Assembly (NCBI GenBank): GCA_951394405.1
Contig: OX596337.1
Location: 1,612,001 to 1,676,000, forward strand
Reading direction: 5' to 3'
DNA length: 64,000 nt
From: Coprinellus micaceus
Lineage: Eukaryota; Basidiomycota; Agaricomycetes; Agaricales; Psathyrellaceae
Part shown: piece after piece, positions 12,312 to 24,658 of the stretch
Layout of the letters: each line of letters opens with the position of its first letter
How positions within the stretch are numbered: the first letter of the stretch is position 1
Program-made: the position numbers and the translations under genes
The notes under the pieces: generated by a model
What the model saw: the letters and a program-made list of their open reading frames with translations, nothing else
Database searches by the model: none
Told to the model about the DNA's origin: nothing

Positions 12312-13407
12312 CCGACTATCCTTTCTCCCTGGCCCTCGTCCACGCCTTGCTCTCCTGGCCCGTGGTTTCTTCTCCCTTTTCCCTCCCCCATGCATATTCC
12401 TCTTGCACTCTCCATCATTCTATTTTATGTCCAAGATGCCGTATTGTTATGGCTCTTTATCTCCTGCCTCTTTTCTATGTCCCCACCCCACGCATGCTTC
12501 CCACAGTTTCGTTTTCTACCCATCGATCTTTTGCAATTACGACCGCACATAGACCACAGATCCCTATTCTATTCTTCACGTCTTCTTCATCCCCTCTCTC
12601 GCTCTGTCTGTGGCCTCGTCAATTACACACCGAGGTCTGTAGCCATGTATCTTACGCTCGCATGCATATCAATCCTCTCTGGGTTTTACGTGTTTCTCCA
12701 TTGTATTCGCATACAGTTCTAGGCAGCAATAGAATTCGCTTTCATCTCTCTTGCCACTGTCACTTGTCACCCTTCTGAGCCACCTTGTCGATTGCTTTCG
12801 AGCTCGACTGGGTTCCTGCCGGTCATCCCCACGCAAAGGCTCCCTGCCCTCGATATCACTCTTAGACACGTTTCTTCATTTCCCCTCGACAAGTTTCCAA
12901 CCTTTTGCGGCGTGCTTCCTAGTGGTGGTCTTCACAGCGTCACATTAAACGGCCTTTTCACGAAGAGGCTATTAGAGCACCTTTCGTATGTCATCTACTC
13001 CGCTCCTTCACATTTCAGGTTCCCGTTAAAACCCTGAACCTGTCGGGCGGCGTCACAATTCCCCGGCCTTTTCTTTGCCTTTTCGAGTGTGTTCCATGCC
13101 TCTAGGATGCCCCACCCTTTCACCCATCTTCACAACCGCACATTTCGCCCAATCGGAGCCGATTTCTGAATTGAGGCGGCCATGTGCGATTTTGGCTCCG
13201 GCGGGGAAAGGAGACGGATCACTCGTCGATCATGATCTCATGTAAGCGCGCTGTTTGGCGAGGCGCACGTTGTCCGACGCGTCCACCACGCCACAATCCC
13301 TGTAACCACTTCCACTCCCATCGCTACACAGGCGAGGGATATATGCGCGAGAACAAGGAAGGCTAAACGGCCCTGGGCTGCTCACCTTAGTTTTACCGCG
13401 ATTCGGG
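12312..13407. other. Intergenic: KCS1 3' region and HEI10 upstream region
   Basis: The first ~600 bases are pyrimidine-rich on the plus strand and give overlapping open frames in several phases without domains, so I read them as 3' untranslated sequence. Nothing gene-like was found in the rest. Confidence 0.45.
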
Positions 13408-15632
13408 ATGGATATTGAACTCAAATGCAACCGGCTAACGTGTAGAACGAGCTTGACTGAAAAGGCTGTCGTGGCGCGTATCCGTTAACCTTATATATCC
13501 CTCAACGTCCTAACCAAGGCACGAATTATAGACGACATGTGAGGGTTATACGCTAGGATAACTTTTACGTACGCTCTGCTAAACTGGTCGAGGGGTCAGG
13601 CTCGCATATATTTTGCGGTGAGCCCGCATCATGATCATCTCGGCAAGAGGACGCTGATAAGCGACATACACGCAGTCACTTGCGCGAATGAGCTGTTTAA
13701 TGCGTCTCGCCTTTGTCCAGGTACTGTCTGCGAAAGCTTCTGACGCATGCAGATGATAATGTGGTTCCGAACTCTTGAGCTTGTGAGACGAGCTTGACCG
13801 AACCGTAAGCGCTCGCTTCTTGGCCGAGTAATTGGGTCTGACTTGCGGAAATGAAAGTGACGACGTAGTCGTGAGTAGACCCGTCTCTTCCGTTCACAGT
13901 TATCTGAGGTAAACGTGCATCTAGGTTTGCTCTCTCCAACCAACCAACGATTACAAGACAGTACGCCGATCACCATGCGTCGATTCCCCTACTTACTCTC
14001 CACACAGTCGGTACTCTCCGGACTATCTCCTTCCACAATCTTGGAAATATGCAGCCGGTACAATGTCACCCGCATACCCCTCTCTTCATCACTGAGGCCG
14101 TCGTGCATAGTGCCATATCCTTCTGGCAGTATCAGATACATCAAGAGAAGTGCGTATGCACATACCTAGGTCCTTTCTCCCCTGGATTCTCCCGCAGTTG
14201 ACTCACCGTCTGAAACGTGCAATACTAACGCTGGGAACACCAAAGCTCCTTCCAGCAAGCGGTGCTGCGAAGTGTGAACGACAAGAATGCGCAGCTCCAA
14301 CGGCAGTTGGACAACGTTGTTAGAGAAGGTGCGTCGTTGCTATTCCGTGACGCACTGTCGTCTATGCAGATCCAAGCTAAACGTGGCTTCATTCCAGCCA
14401 ACAGCCAGATCGAGCTGCTTATGGGGAAGAAAACAGGCACGGTCGTACCATCCATCCCCCCTGTGTCTCTATTTTGACCCTCCCCAGAGCTTGAAAACGA
14501 CCTGGAGTTCGAGCGGAAGAAAGTACGCGAGCTTCAAGAGGCGGCCCGGGAACAAAGTAAAGAGCACCAGAAACTCAAGGTATAGTAATTCACCTTCCAC
14601 ATTCGTGTGGGAGGCCTCGGCCTCGCACGTTCCTCACTGACTGCGGTCTTTCCGTTGCATGTACCGCCTGGTGCGCACGCTACTCGGATTGATAACAGGC
14701 TCAACATGACAAAATTAAACGCAAAGCGCTTCTGGGCATGAACATCTCCTCGACAAACGTTGGTGGAGGTCCGCCCACAGGAAGCCAGAATACAGCGACC
14801 GACTTTAGCACAGCAGGCGAAGGTTTCCATGGCCAGAGGAACCCCATGTCGATGAGGGGTTTTTCCGTCCCCGGAACGGGAAACGGGACGTCAAATGGTC
14901 TCATCGGAGGAATGGCACCTCCCACTGGCGTACGTTCGCCCATCGTGATTTCATTTCGCTCTCACTTGTCCAAGTCCTTCTTCCGCATGATATCGTACTT
15001 CCTATCCTGCCCTATTATTTCCTCTTTCTGTCTTCTTCTCTTCTCTTGTCAAGACCGTGCCTTAGAGTTGGCGGTTTCGACGTATCGCACCTAACGCGGC
15101 AACACAGATTCAACGAACGCCCAAACCCATTGGACCAACAGGCAACGGACCTCGAGGGTTCCAGCCCCAAGGCCCTCCCCATGCAAGCATCCAGGATTCC
15201 ACTCAACGCACCCGTCTTGTCCCAGGAAGCCTCAACTCTAATCAACGCCATCCCGGAGGTAATGCGCACAGGCAACAGTTCACGAGAGGAGGTGGCGGCG
15301 CTATGGCTCCCCCTCCAGACCCAAGAAACTCCGTGCGTAGCTTTGCGAGCCTCAGCGAACGTTCAGGCAGCGCGCAGGAGGTTGAGGGGTTGCTGATGTA
15401 CCAGCAACCACACCCATCAAGTGTTACAAGGACCACGCCACAGAGTGCATGGCCTCAGGTTTCGAGGCAGTCTCTCTGTACGTGCCTATTCAATCGGCTC
15501 AAAGCGGTTTCAGCTGGCTCACTTTGACTACTTCCGAATGAACTCACCTGATCGTAAATTGAATGGGCGTTTGAATTAGCGGCGATGCCCACCTCAACCG
15601 TCAAGCGCGGCTTCAGGCCGGCAGTGCGATAA
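13408..15632 (+). CDS. HEI10/CCNB1IP1-like meiotic RING coiled-coil protein
   Basis: I infer 15 exons: 13408-13473, 13532-13538, 13600-13617, 13676-13720, 13780-13804, 13858-13870, 13925-13960, 14008-14057, 14111-14149, 14246-14328, 14398-14436, 14488-14579, 14699-14929, 15108-15477 and 15580-15632. They sum to 1167 bases (388 residues). The N-terminus is a RING with a C-x4-C first pair (C7, C12), then TTCSHIFCVTC and CPACETSL. The family signature LSGLSPSTILEICSRAISFW follows, then a coiled coil to LKAQHDKIKRKALL, a Gly/Pro-rich tail and a basic end, TVKRGFRPAVR. HEI10-type proteins are E3 ligases that mark crossover sites on meiotic chromosomes. The first and the eleventh introns appear to use GC donors (13474 and 14437). 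The 7-base second exon is the least certain, although it exactly restores the RING sequence. Confidence 0.85.
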
Positions 15633-16158
15633 GATTGCAAACATATATCGCGTACGGACTTGAAGGGACAAACCCTGAGGGTCGAGGAGCACAGGACTAT
15701 CGTTTGTATTGAATTTTGGAGGTCGCAGTCGTTACGATCATTAGTAGTACACCGCGTAGAAGCATTAGGCGGAAACCGACGTCAAGAATAATCAAGAAGG
15801 GGAGGCTGGAGGATGAGGCCCCAGTATGTGGATGATGTTGGTTGTGTAGGATAAGGCAATGAAAAATCTTCCTCTGAGAGTCGACGAGAAATACGCTATG
15901 GTAGGGGAGATTGATGCAGGTGGATATTGTATGTGATGTTGGTTATATGGGCAAATGGGATGGGGAGAGCGCTAGTAGAAGTCCAAAAGAATGACGTGAA
16001 GATGCAGAAATGGATCGAGAGAAGGACGAAATATCGACAGCAAAAAAGCAAGATGAAAGGGACCAGAGCGAATGGAAAAGAGGAGAGGAGAGGGAGATAT
16101 AAATACATACAGACGATTTTATTTTTGTCCTTTGTCGCGAAGAAACACGGGCGCAAAC
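15633..16158. other. Convergent intergenic region
   Basis: This lies between the 3' ends of the HEI10-like and CUE-like genes and presumably holds both 3' untranslated regions. No domain-bearing frame or element was seen. Confidence 0.5.
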
Positions 16159-19100
16159 TCAGAAATACTTGAGTGTCCCATTCTTCTCGTCCTCAAGGAA
16201 CTGCCCGATCGCCAACACATCTTGGCCTGACCTCCTCAAATACCCCGCCAAGATCTGCCTATCCGCATGAGGGAGTAGCGCGTGCAGCTTTTCTACCTGG
16301 GCGGCAAACGCAGGATCCGGAGCAGGCGCGCTCATTGGTGTAGGGGTGATTACCATCCCCGACGCGTCCGTGTTGATGTTAAACAACGACGGCCTCCTCC
16401 CGATCGCCTCATTGCGATCTAGGATCATGCTCTTGGGTGGGGGCATCATCGTCTGGCTTCGCTGCACACGCGTGCTGTTCGACGAGTGAAGCGCCCGTGG
16501 GCCACTAGGCGCCGAGTGGTTCGTCGCAATTTGGACGGGTCGTGAAATGTCGTTCTTCATAACTGGAGGGGACTTGGACAGGAGATTCCGCCCGTGATGC
16601 CCACCATGGCCATGATCGCTCGAACTGCTGGCGTTGTTGCTCCTCAAACTCGCCAGAGTAGGTGCTCTCTTCGTGCTGACTTGTAAACTCGCCTTCCTCC
16701 CAAGACTGGCAAAGAAACCCGTCTTCCCTGAGTGGCCATTGCTGCTGGCCGTAAGGGATCGCACAGATGATGATGGCGGGGTGGATCCGAGGGACGCTGC
16801 CGAGCGTAACGACTGTTGACGCGATTGCGCAGCGAGGGAGGGATAAGGAAGGGTGGATGCGAGGCTGACGGGGCTGTTGACATCGCTAGTATGAGAGCTG
16901 GAGGAATGTCCGTGGGAGGAGAGGTCAGTGGCTGCGACTGCATCCGGGCGACGCGGGAATGTCGCTTCGGAGACCATAGATGCGCGGGATGTTTGACGCG
17001 GTTTAGGGACAAAGGGACTCGTGGTGGGACCTCGGGGCGCTGGATTAGCGGCTGCAGATTCAAGTCAGCAACGAATGACGCGAGAAGGGAAACCGATGGA
17101 GGGAATACTCACTTCGGTACTTCATTTCGATGAGCCAGTCAGAGAGCCCACAGTCGTACCAATACAGCTCGTTAATCTTAGCAGTGTATATCGCGCACCG
17201 CTCTGCCGTTGTGCGCTGCTGATACACCTCATGACAGAACATCGCGGAGGGGTTAGGATCCAGAGTTCTCTTCCGCTTCACGCGTTTATGATGTGACGGT
17301 CGTGGTGAAGGCGAAGGCGTCCGTGAGCTTCGCGTAGAGTAATGCGTTCCGTTCGAAGACCTCTTCGACTCCTTAGACGACCTGGAGGCAGACAGCGAAG
17401 GGGCCCTAGGCAGCGTTGAAAAGCGTTTGAGACTAGTTGTCAGGCTGTTCCTGAAGCTCTTCGGCGGCGGACTGGGTGCGCTATTATTGGAACTCCTCGA
17501 TGTCGACACTGACAGCGATCTCGAGAGCTTGGGAGAAGGTCCATTGTCCTCCAACGAGACTCCTCCACGGCGAGTACTCGTACCCGAAGGGGTCCGGGAA
17601 TGACGCCTGAAGTTCGCCGCCTCTGTCCACGAAATCCTTCTCTGCTTTGATAGCATCGAGGGTGATGTTGAACTTGTTGATGTACTGAGCGCTTCTTCAC
17701 CGCCGGAGTGGTCTGAATGGTCGCGTGCCTCGATATCGTCCTTCGTCAAGGCTTCGATGGCGTCTGCCGTGGGTGATTCGGCTTGGTCGTCTTCCTGCGC
17801 GGTTACCGTCGCTTCTTCCGCAATGATAGTCACGTTCGGAACGTCGTCGTCACCCACAGATGAGAGCTGACGTATCGGGGGCAAGATAGAAACGGTAAGC
17901 GCAGGCGACGAGATGACGGATTGTGGTGGTGGCGCAGCGGTGGTGGAGGAACGGGATGATGATTCGGACTGCGGAATGAGCGGTGATGAAGGGAAAGCAC
18001 CTTCTCTCCGATGTGTCGAGCGGGTGGGTTGCAATGACCTAAAAACAAGGAAATGTCGTTATGAGTTACGGTCCATACAGGCCGTCGACAAGACGACAGG
18101 GTGTAGGGTGGGTGGACACGTACGATGATGAATCCGCATCCTCGTTATCAAAGATGGGATTGCTCGGTTTCGACATTTCAATGTCTTCACGTTTCGGAGT
18201 GGAAGTGCCAGTAGGCGGATTAAGAGGAGTGTGTAGAGGGGAGGTTTTAGCCAACTTCGCAGCAACGGCCGGTGGGAGTTGCAAGGCTTGCTTCATAGCT
18301 TCCAGTTCGGTGCGCGGCTTTGGGGGTGCAGGAGAGTGTAGCCGTGGCGGGCGTGGGGGAGGGGGAGTGCGCAAACCCGAAGTTATGTCGATAAGTCTGG
18401 GTGGTGGTGGGAGAGGGCCAGCAGTTGCGTGAACACCTGTAATGTTGCAGAAGAGGTTCGCCTAAGGTGAGCTTTTGAATGACAGACAGTTTTATGTTTG
18501 ACGTACCAGGTTTGTAATTGACGAAACCAGATGTCTGAAGCGGATCGAAGACGGTGGAGGCTGTGACTCCATGCACCGGACCCTCCACATGTGGTGCTGC
18601 TGCGTCGGTTGGCCCTCGTCGCACTGGCGTCATTCGGGTTTGTGTTGTCGAGGCGGCAAGGTCGACCACCACAGGCGCGGCCACAGGAATGTGAATCTCT
18701 TTCCCGGCGCCTATCTCTGGTGTAATGAGTGGAGTGGGTAATGTCGAGGATGGAAACGCCGAAGATAGGGCGCTATGGCCGTCAGCGCCACGGGCGCTTG
18801 CTGGTGTCAGCATAGCCCTCTGCGCCTCGTATGGGTTAGGAATCGGACGCGTTGCGGGGGTGGTGCTGGGAAGTGGTGCTGAACGCTCCATAGGTGAGGA
18901 ACGCGACCGCTCGTAGTGATACGTATGCTTGTTCTCCGTCGACGAATGTCGGTTCTTGTTCTCGTCCTCCGTCCAGCTGTCACGCGGTGTGTTTTGACCT
19001 TCCCGCCGTTGATGTCCCTGACCGTGTTTCCTGTCCCCTTCCTCTTTACTCCCTCCAAGTCCAGCGGTCGTTGTCGTCGTCGTAGGTGGTGTGAGATGGG

Positions 19101-19764
19101 TATATGCCTTCTTCGACGCGTCCGGGGGCGCAACAAGGGCCAGCCCCGCGAGGTTCGTGGACAGTCCCCGTCTTGACCGGATTGAACTGGCAGTTGAACT
19201 CGTGCCCGAAGCGCTCATAGCTTCCTGCAGGGTCTCCATTTGTACGATAGCGAGCCTCCTCCTGTCCGCGCCTCCCACCGAGGGCATGTTCGATCGCTTG
19301 TGGGTTCCGGTGCTGGTGCTGGTGCTGGTGGCCGTACTCGTCGTGTAGCTGGACTTGCTGTCATCGATGTCCCCAGAGGTGATGCTGAAGTGCTCGTCCA
19401 CGCTGTCTGATTCAACGGAGTAGTCTGAGGATGAGGATGAGCCTCCAGAGAGCTTGCGCTGGCGTTGTTCATGAGGCCTGCCCACCAGGACGCCGCTCTC
19501 CTGGGATGACGTCGCGTTCAGGTTGCTCGAGGACGCCGTAGCGCCGTTGGCTGAATTGGATTCATAGTATGCGAGTAGGTTGTTTATCGAGTTGCTGCTC
19601 TTCTCGAGGGACTTGCGATGGTGGGTTCGTGAAGCTGAGGCAAAGGCAAAGACGTTGGAGAGGCGTTTCAACACTGGACTTTTTGGCATGAGAAGGGTAT
19701 AGATGGAAGAGAACTCACCGTCTTCTGGAGGCCATTTGGATTTATAGAAACGGTTGTCAGACAT
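16159..19764 (-). CDS. CUE-like domain protein, basidiomycete-type, function unknown
   Basis: Four exons read on the minus strand (19764-18507, 18436-18124, 18038-17113, 17051-16159) give 1129 residues. Most of the chain is Ser/Thr/Pro-rich and probably disordered. Two ordered islands stand out. One, just before the last intron, contains CHEVYQQRTTAERCAIYTAK and YWYDCGLSDWLIEMKYR. The other is the extreme C-terminus, EKLHALLPHADRQILAGYLR plus GQDVLAIGQFLEDEKNG, which fits a CUE-type ubiquitin-binding three-helix fold. A ubiquitin-binding scaffold is therefore a reasonable inference, not a demonstrated role. I chose MSDNRFYKSKWPPEDG as the start because the earlier part of the frame (to 19977) looks like leader sequence. 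A 40-base stretch right after that start has donor- and acceptor-like ends but removing it would break the frame. Confidence 0.7.
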
Positions 19765-21796
19765 GGATGGGGGGGACGAAACAAGAATGGTTACTTCATG
19801 AAACCGCAACGGGCACAAGTGACAGATCTCTACCAAACACGGCCCAATCCAGCGCGCGCTGCTGTGTCCGAGTCCACAAAGGCCCCGCTGAAACACCATC
19901 CACAAAGGCTTGTTCTGCCCGCTGCCTAACGTTCCTAGGCTGTCGAGGCACTCGGCTCCGCACTCTAGGTGGCTCATATCTTCTATCCCCGTTTCATTGG
20001 CTAATTACCTGCGGAACCCAGTACAGATCCAGTAGTTGGTATGGCAAAACATTGAATTCTTCCACCGCCAATGCTCCGTTTTCGGCTATCTGGAAACGGT
20101 GCAAAGCAAGTATACGGTAGAATGGAAGGCATCCAAGCAAGACTCTATCATCTCGACACCGACTCGGTTCCTTGATACAGTGCACTGCGACCGCAAGATG
20201 CCTACAAGCGCCGATAGACATCGTATGGCTGAGCTACATTCGATTGCCATTCCAGAGGCTAAGAAGCAGTTCCCACCGCCGGTTCCGTTGGCTCCCTGCT
20301 TCCTAGCGCCCCACCCCTGAGGTTTGCTCCATGCTCGACCCACTGGAAGAGGGAGTAGAGGTGGGGGTGTATCGTTTTCCAACCTGAGTCCGGGTGACTT
20401 GGTAAGGCCCGCCTTATAGCCTCTCATGGAGTATTAATCATAACCTCAGAAGGTCCAGGTACAGGGCACTGTAGGTTGCTGAATTGCGCTTAAATGTATC
20501 CATTAGAAGGGACAGAAGTGGTAGTGATATGACACTGTAATGGGGAACCATACGATCAGTAACCGGGGCCGACCTTATTTCAAGCAGGAATCCTAACACA
20601 CTCCCGCTAAGCGGAGCAAGGTGAAGGCTACGTGCGTTCGCGTTTACCGGCGCGTGAGGTCAGCGGAAGGTCAATAGTATCGAGATCTGGTTGGCCTGAA
20701 CCTGTGAATTAGGGGCGCGGTGAACGGGCGCTTATCGCCGCCTCGGGCACGTAGGAACGGGTTGCTACATTGCAATGGGGCACCGTATCATCGACTGGCG
20801 AGTTCTTGTTGGCCTGGTGAAGCTGGAGGCCGAGGCCCGTTGGGAAGAGTCTGCTGCGCCGCTTATTCCTCCGCCGTATCTTTCTTTGCCGTCGACCCGG
20901 CGGTGCATTCATACCGTATCATTGGCTGCGCAACTCGCTATTTCCTCTCTCATCCTCTCAGTTGACTCCAGGCACTAGGGTGCCAAATACCCTTCTGGGA
21001 ATGCGTCTTTCTTACTTGCGACGTTCAAGCAGGATAATAACGGCTAGATATGAAATAAGCGCCCGCCCGATCGAAATATATAAACGCGCAGCTACCTTTA
21101 GGAGCAAGTCCAAATATTACAACTCAGCGGTGCTCTGTGCCGGAGTCCGTAGGACTGCATGCCATTTTTTATTTTACCTGTCCCTCGAAGGTGGACAGAG
21201 ACAGTACAGCAAATCCTGGTCGTTCCGCAAGACAATCAAGAATTAAGGGCCACAGTCACCGACACGCCGGAGGTCCGCCCTCCGAGACTCGGCTGGAAAA
21301 TCCCCTCCCACTCTTGGTGTGGTCGAGAGCTCTCCAATCAACCAAACAGGGGGCCTTCCAGAATTTCCGACGCTGTAGGCCTACTACCATCTAGGTGCTA
21401 CTTCGAACAACTCTCGGTGAAGGCCCAAATGGCTTCGGTGAAACCATCACTTTGAAAGGTAGGGCCTTGACTCTTGAGGCGAATATCTCTCCTTGCCGAA
21501 TGAGATCTGAGATCTCACTCGGGTTGACAGTGGCGAATTGTTAGGGAACATGTCTCCTGAATGACCCCCGTTTTCGGGGATTCCTCTCCACACTTAAGTG
21601 TGCCCCAGGTGCCACGAAATCTGGCGGCTTTTGCCGAGATGGGATCACTGGAGGCGTGTCTGCCAAAAATAAGCGCCCACTCGAGCAGCCCCTAACCCCA
21701 AGCCAAACAACGCCCCTTGAACCCATACCGCCACCATCACATTTCCCTCTTCACCCATTTCTCATCTGACACCCTTCAGAGCCGCCCCAAAGCGAC
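19765..21796. other. Intergenic, about 2 kb, no gene seen
   Basis: This divergent gap lies between the CUE-like gene and MED18. Both strands hold only short frames below about 115 codons without motifs. I could not recognise transposon open frames, terminal repeats or RNA genes. Confidence 0.45.
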
Positions 21797-22807
21797 ATGT
21801 CCGGTGGCAACGCCTACGAAGTCTCCCTCTTTGGCGAATTCTTCCCCAAGGACCTCAAGCCCATCCTCAACCGCATCACCCTCCACTCCGAATCGTCCAC
21901 TCGGATCCACACCAGAGAGATAGTATTTCGTCCTTTCAATAGTGACCAAGGGCCGATGCATCCTGGTACTGGGGCAGACCCAACGTTGTTGAGGGCGAGG
22001 AAGGAGGCGTTAGATGAGAACAGTGCCTGGTGAGTACGGCGTTTGCAGTCCCCTTCGAGAGGTACTGGGTTGGGAGCTCTAATTGGGTGGACCAATCCGT
22101 TTGTATCAGCAATCCCCCGTGATTCTAACAACATCGTACCAGGGAGCTCTACACCTACCTCAAAGCAGAGTCAGTCCGGACGTACCCTGATGCGACAGTC
22201 CGAGCTTGCGCAATCGTCCAGATCACTGGGGATGCACTCAGCTTTGCTGCGGGGCTGGGATATGTGTACGTTTGGCCTTGCTCTTCCGGGCTTCCCGTTG
22301 TTCATTGACATTCCTCGTCCCCTCCATCCACGCACCATGTCGACCGGTTTCCATTACATCATGACCTTAAACGACCTCATGTACCCTCCCATCCCGTTTC
22401 TATGCGTTTGCGTGACGAAACTACCTAAATCAACAGCAAGCAGGCACAGATCTACAAACGAGGGTACGCCTTCCGCCGAGGCCCACTCGTCATCCTCATT
22501 TTTCAGCAAGAAAACGTACGTACCCTCACTTCTGTTCATTCTCGGGTTCCTTTTCTGACCTCTTCTGCTACCTTTTCCCTCTCGTTCTCGTAAACGTACA
22601 TTGTCCCATTTCTCCATCCCAAATCCACTACAGACCGACCCACAGACCGAACTCCCCATTCCCGCACATGATGACACGCTTTGGGAAGTCGAGGTCAAAA
22701 CCGCGCAACCTATTCGCGACACGCCGGTTGGCGATGCGATCAGCGTGTTGCTCGAGTTCCAAGGGCTCATGAAGGGACTGTTGGATCTGAGGAGGCAGGA
22801 TATGTAG
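21797..22807 (+). CDS. MED18: Mediator complex subunit 18 (MED18/SRB5)
   Basis: Exons 21797-22029, 22143-22265, 22437-22515 and 22634-22807 encode 202 residues, a normal size for the family. MED18 is a head-module subunit of Mediator that contacts RNA polymerase II and, with MED20, forms a beta-barrel heterodimer. Family-like blocks are YEVSLFGEFFPKDL with LNRITLHSES and REIVFRPF at the N-terminus, ELYTYLKAE, YKRGYAFRRGPLVILIFQQ in the barrel, and TLWEVEVKTAQPIRDTP near the C-terminus. The junctions keep frame and fall inside these blocks. It converges with BCD1 with only about 106 bases between stop codons, so the transcripts probably overlap at their 3' ends. The third junction (after QQEN) could be off by a few codons. 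Confidence 0.85.
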
Positions 22808-22913
22808 AGCTAGAGGTAGCAGGGCAAGAAAGCGACACAAATACCAGGAATGACGCCAAGAAGCAACTCGAATTCCGGTTGCTCTCCCTGTTTCCAAAAA
22901 GGCCGGCCGACTG

Positions 22914-24658
22914 CTAGCTATAATACTCGGTCCCTCCCTCTTCGTCTGGATCGTCTTCGCCCTCCGCGTCCGCGTCCGAAAGGTCTCCATCATCCCAATC
23001 CAGCACCTCCTCTTCCTCGTCGACCACAACCCCCAATGTTTCGGCTTGGACTTTCTTCAAAAGTTCTACTAGACGCGCTGGATCGGCTTCTTCCCCCTCG
23101 TCATCATCGTCACCCAGCGTTGGGCCAGCTTCGTCTTGGACCTTTTCGCCATCGCCCGTCGCATCACTGCCTCCGCCGTCATCACTATCACTATACTCCC
23201 CCAACATACTCAACACATTCCTCTTCTCCTTCTCGTCTTCCTCTTCGCCCTCACTCCCGCTCGCGCTCCCATACCCACTAAGCAACCCTCCAATCTTCTT
23301 CTTCCCCTCCCTTTTATTCAGCCTCCTTCTCTTGTTCGCGTACGACCCCTCTTCCTCATCTTCCTCTCCAGCAACGACAGTTACCCTTCCTTCACGATCC
23401 ACGAGCGTACCCTTGAACGAGAGCGAATCGTACACCTCTACCGTTGGGAACTCGACGAACTGGGTGCGTTTGAGGGAGGTGAGGAGGAGCTGGTCTGGGT
23501 CGAGTTTGTAGTAGGCTTTCTTGACCCCACGGTTCTTTGGTGGTTGCGCTTGGAAGGGATATTGAGGCTGTTGTTGGGATAGCAAAGAAGAGGCGGCGAG
23601 GAGTGGGTCGAGCGGGGCGCGCAGGACGCAGATGGGTGGGGTGAAGCCTTCAGGGTCTTCGGGGGAGGGAAGGACAAGGGTTTCGAGCCATTCCAGACCT
23701 TCCTTCGTGTTCGCTTTATCGGTGTTATCCTTTGTGGAGGGTTCGGGAGGAGGTTTTGACTTCTTTGACGCGTTCTGCACGCGCTCCTTCACCACACCTT
23801 GCACGAGCGACAGAAGGGAGTTTGAGGAGAGGTTCCGGTGTGTAAGCAAGACGAGTGGAGGGTCGGGTAACGTCCCTGGGCGTGCCAGTGGGTCGAGGGG
23901 TTTGTGGAAGTTGAACTCGATTGTTAGGAGAGCTGCTTGATTCCTTCATACAGAACCGTTAGTTCAGCATTCTCAGTCGAAATAGGTCGTAGAACACACT
24001 TGAAATCCCAACTACTCTGATTCGCCTTCCTCCTCTTCATACCCACCGGCAAAAACTCCACATCCACATCCCTGATCTCCAGCTGTACCTTCAAAAGATC
24101 CCTCTTCGTCTTCCCCCCACCCCTCCCTCTATCCCTCCCCGCCCCTCGTCCTCTCATACTCGTCCCTCTCCCTCTCCCTCTACCGTGCCCCAGACCACCG
24201 TGGTGTTGAGGCCCCGTCGCCGTATAACCTCCCTTCATAATCTCTTTCCCCACTTCACCTACTCTCCTCCCTACTCCTTCCAAGAAGGTATAGTCGTTCA
24301 TCATACTGCCCCATGTATACTCCTTCATGGGGACATACCCGACCTGGTTTCGCTCCCCGCTACACCCAGTGCCCGCTTTATGTGACTTGGAGCATTGCAA
24401 AGAACATGTCCGGGTACTACACCGCGGACATGTGTACTTTGAAGGTGCTGGACATACTGAACATGGTGTCGAGGCAGCAGGGAAAGTCGAAGGCCCGGCA
24501 GCCGAGGACGGAGACGAATGTCCATTTCTGTTCGGTGTCGAGGAAGATGGTCGAGGTGAAGACGGCCCAGGATCGCTAAACTCCAACACCTCCGTACCAT
24601 CCACTGTTCTCCCGTTCAAGATCTCAGCTGCAGCATGCTCGAGCGCTTCAATTGACAT
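22914..24658 (-). CDS. BCD1: Box C/D snoRNA assembly protein, zf-HIT (BCD1/ZNHIT6)
   Basis: Two exons (24658-24000, 23943-22914) encode 562 residues. BCD1 is a nuclear factor needed for assembly of box C/D snoRNPs and stability of those snoRNAs. A HIT-type zinc finger starts at C66 (CSVCPAPSKYTCPRC, RTCSLQCSKSHKAGTGC). The conserved body follows: YVPMKEYTWGSMMNDYTFLE, a Gly/Arg-rich insert (RGRGRG repeats), and, across the intron, LLTIEFNFHKPLDPLARPGT. The last ~150 residues are acidic, rich in Asp and Glu. The intron (23944-23999) is supported because splicing exactly joins WDFK to that block, while the unspliced frame stops soon after. The ATG at 24658 was chosen because the upstream in-frame codon is GTG. 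Confidence 0.88.

Noticed and set aside
12347..12778. 143-codon plus-strand frame after KCS1
   Set aside because: Several phases are open at once in C/T-rich sequence and none has a motif; it fits untranslated sequence better.
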